Part shown: in pieces, positions 1 through 12,238 of the stretch
How positions within the stretch are numbered: position 1 is the first letter of the stretch
Layout: each line of letters starts with the position of its first letter
Notes under the pieces: generated by a model
The model's input: the letters and a program-made list of their open reading frames with translations, nothing else
Database searches by the model: none
What the model was told of the DNA's origin: nothing
Made by a program: the position numbers and the translations under genes
Assembly: GCF_021917145.1 (NCBI RefSeq)
Contig: NC_061068.1
Location: forward strand, 9,427,724 to 9,491,723
Length of the DNA: 64,000 bases
From: Hypomesus transpacificus
Taxonomy: Eukaryota > Chordata > Actinopteri > Osmeriformes > Osmeridae
Direction: 5' to 3'

Positions 1-149
1 TGCATTCAACCCCCCAAATTCTTTGTAACACTAAACTGACTGATATTTTCACATTTACTGCCTGTAATGTTGTGCACCTACAGTATGAAGTCAATTGTAA
101 CTTGGAATAAGTGCATTTTGTTAGTGTGGTGAGAGAAGTTCAGTCTGAC

Positions 150-3100
150 CTCAAATTGGTGGACGATGTTAGCAAAGGCTGGTGAGCCATGACAGCTCTC
201 CTCTAGTAAGCTCATGCTGCGGTCATAGTGACCAATATAGGTTGTGAAGACAACAAACTCCGACTTCCTGGACAGGATAACGTCTGCAATCCTCTGGCTC
301 TCTTCCCTGGGTGGAAGAAAATAATTTAAAGGAAATGGGAAACTGTTATGATCTCACAGGTTTATGTTGATACAGATTTAGGCATAAGCTCCAATCTAAA
401 AGACAAACTTTTAATGTTCAGTACAGTATTTGATTATAGAAATGTGTGGACTCAAACGGTCCCTGCAAGGTGAACCCCAGGAGAGCCATAGGCCTCAGTC
501 AGGCAGTCATGGTCGTCAATGTTGACCAATGATGGTACATGTAGACAATTCTAAATTCTCTCGAATTGACAGGACATTTTATAGAACGTGTTAGTGTAGG
601 CTGGTGGGACTCTCACCACTGACGGATGCGGTTCTCCAGCTCAGTAAGCAGTCTGCGGTGGAAGGTGTAAACATCCGGCAGCTCATTGAGAATCTCCCTC
701 AGCATCTCATCCTCCAACACAGGCTCCCCCTCCTCTCCCACAGCCGCCCCCACTGCCTCTCTGAAGTCCTGATACAGCAAGGGGAGACAGAGACGGATGG
801 TCATGTTTAGATCATGTGTGTTAATATTCAAGACACACTACCACTGGTGCCGAACCATTTAATCTCTGTTGTTCAGTACATACACAAATGTAATATCAGG
901 GTCAGATGGCTGAGCGGTAAGGGAATCGGGCCATTAATCAGAAGGTTGCCGGTTCAATTCCCGGACATGCACAAATGACGTTGTGTTCTTGGGCAAGGCA
1001 CTTCTCCCTACTTGCCTCGGGGGAATGTCCCTGTACTTACTGTAAGTCGCTCTGGATAAAAGTGTCTGCTAAATGACTAAATGTAAAAACTCACTGCACA
1101 AACTCACAGTAGTTGATGTTTAATCTAATTATTTACTCCCTACAATGTTTATTTTTAGGTTGACCGTAGGCTTAAATGACAGCATAAAGTTGTCAGTTAG
1201 CTAAACTAGTGTACAGAACAGACCACAGAACATTAGATTATCTTTGACTCTGTAGGATTGCTCCATAAAGCCAGACTGCTCATAGAACAGTGTCTGTAAA
1301 CGCAGGTATGGTAATCCCATACTGTGACACGTTTCACATCATCCTATGTACATTGTACTGTACTGTCTGTCTGATCTATCTGTTGAAGTCAACTCAGTGG
1401 TACAAAATAATCATATTCTGGTTCTTTCATGGTACTGTAGCAATAATCTCTCTAGTCTCTAGGGAGGTCTGACCCACTTTTAGATGGATTTTTCAAAACA
1501 GAGGGTGAGAGACAGTGTACTGTGATGTAATGCAGAGAAGGGAACCCAGATGCACTTTGACCCCAGAGCAGCAGTGAAGGGGAGAGGGGACCATCCCCCA
1601 AACCCCGTGTGGCTTAAGTGACAACAGAGGAGTACTTTCTGTCAGTGGATATACAGTTCACCTACCTATTATACAAAATGATGTCTTTCTGTTGGTACAG
1701 TAGGTTAATTATATATTTATTCTTCTATAATATAGTCACATAAACATACCTGCAGTCTTGGACCTGTCTTTATAACTAGCATAAAGGAAATGGACATCAA
1801 TGTAGATCTAAGCTTACAGTATCCCCTGATATGTACAGCATCTTATGTCAATCGGTGAAATCATTGATACCAACCTCTTGCAGAAGTTTAAGCGCTTTCA
1901 CGTGTCTGCAGAGAGAGAAACAGTTTGGTTTTACTTAAAGGGAAAGTTCACCCCAAAATCAAAATTACCAACTTTTCTTTGCTACCAAACTACAGTACAA
2001 CTGTATTCGAAAGAAAACACGTGTGGGGGGATTTGGGGGTGAATTGTCCCTTTAAGCCCATTAAAAGAACATCAACGTAATTGAATTACAGTTTATTGAA
2101 ATGGCTATGGCTCTTTTATTGTTACATGATTTTGCTACATCGGATATAATTGCAAACACACGTAACTCACAATCTTTCAGTGTCCACCAGCTCCTTAGCA
2201 ATGTAAAACGCTCTGGATCGCCCATCTGTCTGTAAAGTAACACTTCATTAGGAACCTTCGGGCCAATTATTAATAACAAAAATAATTACTCAATGAATAC
2301 AACTCAAAAGGCTTGAAACTAACCTGTCGATCATGACCACTCTCGACCCCATCTTCGTCCTCTGAGGTGCGCCCTGCGTCTTCTTCATCGGCTGTTATTC
2401 CCCCCACCTCCCCCTCAGACACACTGGGTGGGCCTACCACTATGGAGCACACATTGTAGGCTTCTGTGTAGGCACTGAGAAGAGACAGCGAAATCAGACA
2501 GCCATTTCTTTTTTGCGTGGTGTACATACATATAGAAACCCACAGAGACAAACACACTAAATTACATAATTTGCGTCACACCTTGGCAGTTACAACCAAA
2601 GTGCATTCGTGCTCAAACACAACAAAGGATGACCAAAGGATTACAAGCAGGAGGAAGGAGTTAGAGGGATGTAGTGAGACACACAAGTGGGTAGTTTCAG
2701 TCCTTGTCTTTATCTATTTGCATATGTAAAGGTATTATTATATATTAATGCACACTGTAAAAAGAGTCAGTTAGACTCAGAACAGAACTATTATTCAAAC
2801 ATATTGGATTATATCAATATTTCAGTATAGATCACGTGTCTAGAGGAGATAAGGATGTCTTACAACTCCACCTGCAATAGCTACATGCCCAGGGTATTGT
2901 AGGTTGATAGAATTCAACATACTACCAAATGAACCTGTGAAGGGAAACTTGCTGGGTGTGCTAATGTCTGCTGCTCAGTGGGATGTTACAGTGCTTTTTA
3001 TGTTTGACTGCAAGCTCCAGGTTCTCAAGCACCAAAGACATTTAAATTACAAAACACAACATGTATATCATGTTAAGTTTTCTGCCCCAGCTGAAAACTA

Positions 3101-6100
3101 GCAGATGAATTCATCACTCCCACAGTTTAACCCTTTGAAGTGGATTAGCAAATAGGCCATGAACAGCCAACCACCAGCAGGATTGGTGCCCATGATTGTC
3201 ACGCAGACAGAACCAAAAGAGGAAGGGCATAACCTGTCAAACAAATAATTGACCATCCTAAGACAACATTTTAATGTAGAGAACGTTAAAACTCTAGCTC
3301 TCAGACAAGGAGAGGACGTCCCCGTGTAGGCTGCCTCTCTGCAGTAATGTTTATGACAGCCAGAGGCCAACTCTACAGTGGCAAATTAAGATAGGAGATA
3401 AAAATGTCTCTCTCCTGTCTTCCCTTGGCTTTGGTGAGACTATCAGTTCCTAGTGATAGTGTGGGATGGAGGGCCCAGATCTGATTGATAGCATTTCTTA
3501 GTATTGCTTGTATTTTTTGTACAGCAATAATAGCTCATATATTATATTTCTGTAAAGATTAGACACTAACAGGGTAACACCAGGTTAGCTGAACCAACAG
3601 ACCCAGATCCAATGCAGGTGTTGATCTATCTTCTGCATCTAAACCTGCTGCATGCTGGCTGAGGTACAGTATGTATATTAGGTCAAACATCAATATTTTC
3701 TGGCTTTTCCTGTAAACAGGGAAGTGAATGCTGAAAGGCAGGATGCATCCTCCCAAGGGATGACCTGGCAGTGACCTAACAGTCCCCACACCCAAGCTTT
3801 CCTTCAGCCAACACCTTCAGCACAGTACAATAAGAGCCAAAGCTAGAGTCTGAACCCAGCCAAGACCTGCAGTCAAAATTCTCTCGCCGATACATAGTGA
3901 CACCCAGCCAAATCCTTCCACATTAAGTCTGCCAATCTGGCCAGAGTAAATATCAAATGAACATAAACATTGTAAGCATTCACTAACCAAAATATTTTTT
4001 AAACACAGTTTTTGCAACATTCATGTGAACTGAACAACTGTGCAACAATTCCACCTTTAGCAAACCATTTTTTTTTTTCACACACTTCCAGAATGATACA
4101 TTTGCAGAGAAAACAGCATTTTGTGAGCCTGTGAGGGAAACTGGTTATTATAGAACACACAAGAACACAGAGATGGTATCTTGATTCTGATTGGCTGGAG
4201 GGAAGAAGAGACGACTCCAAAATGCTCTGCCTATTAATCACTTGGGGAGGTCAGCGTGATCGGGATACACTAGTGTGCAGCCAGGCAGGGGGATGGGTCA
4301 ACTCAACCATCCACAACAGTGGAACACGAGAAATAAGAACTCAAATGTAGCACTACAGTCTTCAGCAAGCTGTAAAAGATGATTTGAGCCTTGCACTAAG
4401 GCTTGTACTATTTTGAGTCTCAGACTAGAAAGCTTGATAACTCTGTTGTTACTGTGAATATACACACATTAGCCTACCCGCTGATAAACACATTTTTAGA
4501 TGTGTTTCCCGTGGTCCCTGAGATCTCAGCAATATTATAAACCAGAGAGGAGCTATAAAATATAATTAAGACTATGGGGTTCCATGTACAGTAAGCACAT
4601 ATATGTACGTGTCTGTGTGGTGTCATGGCACCAAGGGACCTTCCATTATAAACTACAATAAATCCACTACCTCATGGGTGCAGTAAACCGACACAGTGGA
4701 AGCAGGGTAATAAAAAAGATTGGTCCTCCATATACGAGGTGACAGCAAAGACCACTAATATTACCTCCAAGAGTACCTATGTGTCAAACGTGTCTACTCA
4801 TAAACACACCATACTACAGATAAAACATGTTGAGATACACCTACACAAATAAACACAGACACACTGGGAGTTTCACCATACCTTTCAGTGTCCTGCTCAG
4901 TTGACTGAGCTTTGTGTTCAAACCCAGGTAGGCTGCTCATGTCCACATATCCATCTGTTTCATTGGAGGAGGACAACACCCGGCGTGGATGCTCAAAGAA
5001 CTCTGCGAAGGTCCCCAGTCTCATCGGCTTCCAGGACGGGATTTGGATATTCTCATAATCTGAGCTAATGGCAGGAATGTTCTCATACTCAGATGTGTCT
5101 ACATTGGGGAAGGAGATGGAGCGTGGCTTGGTTAGAGGTAGGGGTGTAAAGGGGGCCCGCGAGCGGTCCTCGAATGACTCCACCCGTGCCACATTACGAT
5201 TGGCGAATGCGACAGACCCTCCTTTTCTCCTTCCGTCTTTGTAGAAGAGAAATGTGGAAGGGGATTCCGGAGAGCGCTGGGTTTTGTTGACACACCGGGA
5301 CATGAGCTGCGGGGAGCTGCCTGTGCTCCGCCTGTCTAAATCCAGGACCCGACCTGAGGAGTGGTTGCCGGACTCTGAAGAGAACCTGGAAGACTGATTT
5401 GCATCCACGAGGGGCTTACTCTCTGTTTTCCGTCTGAACTTGAGCATCAGGAAGCGTTTGAAGGAGGATTTCTTCTTCTTGTTTCGGTCAGGGAAGTCTC
5501 CTTCAATGAAAAGGGAGGGGGAGCTCTTGGTGATGGGCTTCTTACTGATGTGGGCCAGCTGGAAGGGTGGAGGGATGTCCACCACAGATGTAGGTGTGGA
5601 GAGGCTGCTGGAGGGCAGGGAGGAGATCTGGGAAAAGCTCCCAGAAGACCCTATAACACACGGCAGGGACAGACTGTCCTCCCCCCTCTTCATGTGGCCA
5701 CTCTCCTTCAAGAAATTCTCACCCTCCCTGTACACACACAAAGAAATGTCCCGTCCCTCCATGGAGAAGGAACGGGGATATAGAACAACATTTTGAGGTT
5801 TGGAGGAGATCTTAGCCCGGGCTGTGCCTAACATTGGACTGCTGCTCAGCAGAGGTTCTGTCCGTTCATATCCCATCATGAAGTACTTCTGAAGGGGACA
5901 TTCTGAACCCGCCTCCTCAGGAACTGTTTCAGGTACACAACCGGGTACTTTCCCAGACAGCGAGCGGGACCGCATCACCATTGACTTCCTGTCAAAGGGG
6001 AGGAAGTTCTCCCCTTCTGAATCCAGCCCTGCTTCTTCATAGACATGCTCATCACTGAGGTCCTGTTCTGTGTCTGTGGTCTCATCCAGGTAAGGTACAA

Positions 6101-8943
6101 TATGGCCCTCCAGGTCCTCCTCGTTCCTGAACACATCTGAGCAGTCAAGAGAGAGCAGCTGGCTGTCTGAGAAGGAAGAGGCCAAAGAAGAGTCGGTGTC
6201 TGCTGGTACTGAGATAGACACCAGTCTAAACCGTCTGTTATTGGGATTTAACAAACCATCAGCGATCTGGGCTCTGAGCTCCTCACTTTCCATGGATGTG
6301 GTTTTCTGACATGGACCTGTGATGCTCTGACCTCTGTTGTTGTTGCCTTCCTCCTCATCATCATCATCATCCCCAATCTCCACGTAATCCTCAGAGGATA
6401 CACACTCGATCTGCCCAATGTCCTCATCCAGAGAGTAATTGTCTATGGCTGCATACTCACTCAGTGGTGACCTACCATCGCTGACTGTGGACAATTTCTG
6501 TGACACAACTTCATGCTGTGATGATCTATGATCTTTTTCATCTGTCCAGCTCTGTTCTTCATAAATAATATCTTCAGAGTAGATGTAGTGGGGCTCAAGG
6601 GTCTGGTGAACCTCAAAAGCATCAGGTTCCTCCTGTTTGTCTAAAAGGTTGTTTTCATTTCCATCCTTATAGTCTTGGCACTCCCTTTCAGAGAAACTGT
6701 GTGGAACTGTCACAATTTGTTTAATCACAGAGAATGTTTGAATCCAGTGAGCCTTGTCCTTGGTGCTCCCATAACCATCAGGCAGGGTCATTTCAGTCTT
6801 CTCTTGAGCAACAGTAGAGCCTAGATCCTTTTCGTCATAGCCACCCTCCATCTCTCTGACATTTGGAGGAATGTCAAGAATATGTGAACATTCCACCACT
6901 CTCTCCTCATTAACTGTGGAAGATGATGAATGATGGGTACTGTGAAAACAGTGTTCCTTGGTAAAAACAATGAAAGGTTCCTCTTCAAGAGAATCTGTGA
7001 CTGCATGTGTTGTAATACTGACAGCTTCTGCCTCTCCCTGGATATTATGTTCCCTATCCTCCTTCATTTCTCTGTCCTCTCTCCCAGACACAGTTCTGCA
7101 GAGGCAGCAGGCTTCCTCCTCCTCCTCAATGCTAGTGACAGAGAAGTCTCCCACTGAGAGGCCATCTGTGTCAGCCAGAGCCTCGCCTGCATCACAGCCC
7201 TCAGCATCAATGTCATCAGTCAGGTCTGAGTCAATCATATCCACCCCATCCATTGAGTCAATGGTGAATCCAGCATCACTGACCTCCAGCGTGTCCAGAG
7301 AGTCCACTTCCTCTGTTTGAGTTCTGTCTGTTATTCTCCAGTCTTCCTCTTCCTGCATCATTTCCTCCATGATTGCCATCTCCTTTGCCTTGTCCTCTTG
7401 TTCCTCAGATCCATTCTCTAATTGTTTGATTCCTGAACTGAAATTGTGGTTGTCAAACTGAGGTTCTACTGGTCTGTCTTCATCCTCATCTAAACCCTCC
7501 CCCTCTGACCCCTGGGCCTCCCCTCCACTCAGGCAGTCTTCCAGGTCTGTTTCATGGTCCAAATCCTTGTCTGTCCCATTATTGCACTTATCTTGGGCAT
7601 GGTTACAGAATATGATGTTTGTTTCTTTCGGTCTCTGTGGTACTTTAGGTTTGGGAGCAATAGGAGGTTTGGGACCTCTGGTTGAGAAACAAGGTCTGGA
7701 CATGAGGGAGGAAGACAGATTGAAGTTGACCTGGCTCAAAAGCTGTGGCTTGGGAGCCACAGTTGGCTTCTTATACTCTGGAGAAAGAAAAATACAAACC
7801 ATCAACTCAACAAACATCTAACACTACATGATATTTCACAATAGTTGTAAAATTACAGGTATTGCTAAATATGCCTAATAGACAAGGTTTAAAACGGATA
7901 AGGCTCATGGGAAAGATATTAACAGCCCACATTCTGTAAAAAAAAAAAAAACTATGGCACTAAAGGATTTCCCTGAGTCACATCCTGTGATTCACAGAGA
8001 AGCCCCTCTCAGACTGTTGTTCATTTTAGATCTGTGAATGCACTATATCAATTGACATAATATATAATGGTCTGAACTGAAGCTATAACTTATGACAGCA
8101 TTTGTTAAAAGGATTTATGACTCACTCAACTGACAGTAAAAAAGTTTTTCCCTTCTGCTGCATTAATGAAAAGTTACTGTAAAAGAGCACTTAACCTGTT
8201 AAAACGTCACCATGCAGTGACCATACTGTACCCCACCCTCAAGATTTTCCTTGACTTCCCAAATATATACAGTATATTCTAATTTATAGTGAATAAGAAA
8301 GAGAGAAATTTGCTTAAGAATATCCATTCTATGGATTTACCTAGTTTACATTGTGTCGTGAATAACCTCTTTCTACGGTGATCGGCGATCACTAATTATT
8401 TATACAGCCACTAATAAAAGTTGCTATGATAAGAAACTGTTACCTTCTCCTGTTTAACTGGACCAGAAAACTGCCGAATTGCAGCAAAAGTCTGTAATTT
8501 AATTTGCTGAATAAGTAGGCCTATGCAACAAAATATAGTTGAATAATGATTAAATATGACTAGCATTATTTTCCCAGTATACAGATATCTTCTGCATATC
8601 TTCTCATTCAGTTTCTTGTCACTTCAGCACTGATCTATCGGCTTGTTTTTTCTCCTAAGTTATTTTGCACATCGATAGTCTTTTTCTTCTTTACTCAACG
8701 TTTTATTTATTTAGCCTATTTCTCAAACTAAATAATAGCCACTGAAGCATTGATCGCTTGTCTTAGATTACATCAAGATTAAACCGAGCTCCTTAAACAT
8801 TTGCAGACCGTATAGCCTTTATTGACAACGACAACTTCCAAACACCTTTTTCTATTTTACACCTAAACGAAATTGCATAATTATCCTGCACAGAATGATA
8901 TGACTACAATGTAGTAGATGTTTCATATCTTACCTGAGTTCAT
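150..8943 (-). CDS. fgd5: FYVE, RhoGEF and PH domain protein 5 (FGD5), 5' part, 3' end outside window
   Basis: FGD5 is a guanine-nucleotide exchange factor for Cdc42-type GTPases, known in mammals from endothelial cells. Coding exons, 5' to 3' on the minus strand: 8934-8943, 4882-7777, 2324-2474, 2171-2229, 1875-1905, 617-768, 150-306; all phases agree, giving about 1185 visible residues. The start is the ATG at 8941-8943, which opens MNSEYKKPTVAPKPQ across a 10-nt coding exon. The N-terminus carries two PxxP motifs, including the FGD5-typical RGPKPPIAPKPKVPQRP, then a long acidic, Ser-rich region in one 2.9-kb exon. The DH (RhoGEF) domain starts at about residue 1020 (AFYIAKELVDTER) and continues through LKLLQEDFREAV and DVYTFHRRLLTELENRI to IVHQFE. 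The rest of DH, PH, FYVE and the second PH domain lie beyond base 1. The 31-nt exon is tiny but required by frame and homology. Which teleost duplicate this is cannot be told. Confidence 0.93.
900..1087 (+). mobile_element. tRNA-derived SINE, near full length
   Basis: The head has a tRNA-like box A (TGGCTGAGCGGT) and box B (GGTTCAATTCCC). It is followed by a GGGCAAGGCACTTC body and the tail GTAAGTCGCTCTGGATAAAA...TCTGCTAAATG, which is typical of fish SINEs and their partner LINEs. It sits in an fgd5 intron in the opposite orientation. Further copies lie at 17159-17299, 19923-20107, 39797-39974 and 55032-55070. Confidence 0.85.
1935..2055. mobile_element. Short MITE with TTAA-flanked inverted termini
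   Basis: The 20-bp ends are inverted copies with two mismatches: TTAAAGGGAAAGTTCACCCC at 1935-1954, and the reverse complement of TTAAAGGGACAATTCACCCC at 2036-2055. Both ends carry TTAA, which suggests a piggyBac-type target duplication. The element is 121 bp, has no coding capacity and lies in an fgd5 intron between the 31-nt exon and the exon at 2171. Similar GTTCACCC-ended elements are common in fish genomes. Confidence 0.65.
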
Positions 8944-11813
8944 TTTGGGTTACTACGCGCACGTAGCCTGTTCAATACATCTACTGTATCAGTGAAGCCG
9001 TCCTTCAGAAAACTGGTCTTTTCATGTTAAGTTACTTTCCAACGGTAGTGGTCCTCGGCCATCGCGCCCATAGTATGTGTTGAGGGCGCAACTGATGTAT
9101 GAGGGTCTGGTGTTGGAAGCAGCAGAGCGCGAGAAGTAGTCTACTCCTCCTCCGAGCTTCCTCCCGATCTGGAAGACAAGACTATTCTGAATTTCAGAAA
9201 GCAATCTTTTTAAATACAGCTAGAAAGCTAACAATGCAGATAAAGACTCTTCTCATGCATTCTCCCGCAGTGTTATTGCACGACTTTATTAAGCTGTGCC
9301 TTTAACTAAGATGATTTGTTAAATAACGGGACATGGGCTTTACGTTGAACGTTGTTCCTACTCATATCTCTATTTTCTCTCTATTTTATCAAAGACAACT
9401 TGTTTTACTATGAGATATATTTTTTTACATAACATTAAATAAGTATATCTTCAAATTAATAACACAGTTTGGAAATGGTTGCTATACATTTTTTATAAAA
9501 TAGTAACTTGGAGCCTCGCAGCTGAGACAATTGGCTAAATTCAGAATTCCAAGGGTCCCATAGACTGATGGCCTTCTGATTTGAGCCTCTTAAAACAGTT
9601 ATACATAACAGGAAATTGTTCTCCCTGTTTCCTTCACAACCAGGCTCCACTTCCTTGGCAACAAGATGGACATCCCGGTCAAACTTAACCCCTTCAAGTT
9701 ATGTATAGATAGGTGTGTTTTATTGTCCACTAAAATAACTTCATTTTGGTGCCATACTAACACACAAGACCATAAATAAATAAAATACACCACGGTACGA
9801 AACACCACAATAAAAAACTTTTAAAAGAAAAGCAATGCTTGTGTGTAACTCAACGTCTACTGTGATTGGCATAGTTAGGTCACAACATTTAAAGAAGAGA
9901 TTGCAATATGAAGTGGAGACTGCCATGCCATCCAACTTGGTTCAAACATCACCTCTTATTTAAACCAGTTTGGAGTGTCCATCTCTCTCTCTGAGGTTCA
10001 GCAACACCTCAACAATTAAGATATGTGTCATAGTGACACATCTGACCTTGTAGTTCACATCCCTTACCTCCATGGGATCACAAAAAGGGAGAGAGACACT
10101 CAACCCTGAAGAGGGAGAGAGAGGTAATTCCTACAGACACAGTTCAAAGCAAGACTAAGTCTGCACATGGTGGGAAATATGGGTATAGTGGCATATCTCA
10201 AAAAGGAAAACTGTAGGATTAAAATGTTTCCAAACACCAGGGGCATTCCCCCCTAATGTGACATTGTACATGGCCACATGAACTGCATGGGCAAAAGTGT
10301 AGGCTTCTGTCCCATGTCAACATGTATCTCTCACTGACTGGGGATGACTGTATAAACCTGCAAACCTGAGGAACTAGTCCATGGCCTGTGCAGTGGTTAT
10401 GGTCAAGAGGCATATTATGGATGCACAACAGGAAGACCAACATATCAAACCAAATTTGGTGAAGATTTTGTTTCCAATATGTTCCAGATGTAACCTACCT
10501 AACAAAAACATGCTGAGCACTGTTAGACTAGAGCTGACACCAGTATTAAAAATGCAGCAAACCAAGAACAGTACCCCAAGAGGAGAGCTTCTTGTATGGA
10601 ATGGAACTGATATATTCCACATGACTTAGAATCAAATGAACCGTTTTAAATATATATGATCCCTCTTTGCCTGGACGTGTCACCTCTCTGTTTTAGTGCT
10701 ATCCTGGCTGAGGTATAGCTCTGCTATTGACACTGACTGTTTTGCTCATTGAAAAACATTATGTGCTGCTACCCTGTTGGTTGGTGCAATAATAGTGTTT
10801 TCATGTTGAGTCAATAAAGGGGAGGGCTGTGGACTCGGGCCTTTGCGGCATGAGAGGGGAATGATGGATCTCCTGATAAACAAGGGACTGCAGATGTGGC
10901 ACACATGAAAACACACACATACAGAGACACATACATTCGATACATTCTGAACCATTCACCCATTTTCATCCTGGTTAAGTGGGCCAGCAGTGCTCAGTGA
11001 TATCACTCAGACTTAAAGTGACAAAGAAATATCTCCCCCCCCCGCCCGTCTATTTAGAACACCCCAATATTAAGGGAAAGGGTGTGTCCACTCCTGCTCC
11101 TCCCTCCTGCTCCAAGGGAAAACAATACGACTGAGGCTTTAAAAAGCACTTTTGATTTACTCCTTCCTGTGACTGTTTTCAGGTCTTTCAGCAAAAATGG
11201 AGCAGAGGGAGGGGGCACTTTTCAAAAGGACTAACATGTAGTCTGTTTTGTCCCTTGGCTTTTTATTTTATGATCCAAGTGTTGTGAAACTGCATTAATA
11301 AAGTTTAAATTGAAATGCTTTGACAGGATGCCATTTGTAACTTTGGTATTAATAATTTTATTACTTCCCTAAATATAGCATTGAAAATATTATGTTTCTT
11401 AAACAACATAAGATTAATGTACAGCATTTCAGGTTCTGTCAAGCCACACATACTTATTTCACAATGTCTTTCTGGTTTGTCGTTGGCAAAGTAGTAGAGA
11501 AAAACTCTGCGCTGGAGCAGCTAGCATTGCACAAGCAAATACAAAGGCTGGGAGCATAGGATATAAATACCCCAATGGAGAGAAAATAAAATCCAACTTT
11601 GAGTGTAGTCATCTATATTAGCTTTATTTGCCTCACATCCTTTGTACGGTAACATATGAGCCTGTGGGTCTCATACCCAAAAGACTTGGTGGATGTGTTT
11701 TCTTCCGTTTATAAAATTAAAAACATTTATTTCAACACTGTAGACAAACATCAATTCTCACACAGACAGATACTGTATCTCTCTCTCTCGTTCTCTCTCC
11801 CTTTCTTTCTCTC

Positions 11814-11814
<1 letters not shown>

Positions 11815-11858
<44 letters not shown>
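11815..11858. repeat. Homopolymer C31 followed by (CA)n
   Basis: There are 31 consecutive C residues at 11815-11845, followed by CA repeats and preceded by a CT-rich tract. The exact length is likely unreliable because such runs are hard to sequence. The proline-rich open frame across it is an artefact. Confidence 0.95.
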
Positions 11859-11859
<1 letters not shown>

Positions 11860-12140
11860 CCAGTAACTCAATTACACATACACGCATTTTGCCTGGGCAT
11901 GTGATCTTGCCATGGCTCTGAGTCCTGTCAGCTGTGGGGAGGGATGGGGAAACCGGGACAACCTCATGTGTCATGGTGGACTAAATATAGTTGGCATCAC
12001 ATCACACCAAGGAAGAAACACAGCTGGGTGCTTGTTTTTGTTCTTCTAGAGGACCTTCCTGAGGTTCACACAATGACCACAAGACATTTCTTTAGACTTT
12101 CTTTCTTTCTTTCCTGTACTTTGTTTCCAGGGGAGCTGAA

Positions 12141-12143
<3 letters not shown>

Positions 12144-12218
<75 letters not shown>

Positions 12219-12238
12219 TGTGTGCGTGTGTGTGTGTG
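12144..12238. repeat. (GT)n microsatellite
   Basis: About 37 uninterrupted GT units, then interrupted GT/GC repeats to 12238. Alternating purine-pyrimidine DNA of this kind can adopt Z-form. The Val-Cys and Thr-His open frames across it are not genes. Confidence 0.97.

Noticed and set aside
900-965. tRNA-like sequence with boxes A and B
   Set aside because: It is the head of a dispersed SINE with a fish SINE tail and sister copies, not a tRNA gene.
6958-7320. Plus-strand Ser-rich open frame inside the fgd5 long exon
   Set aside because: Shadow of acidic Glu/Asp codons on the minus strand.
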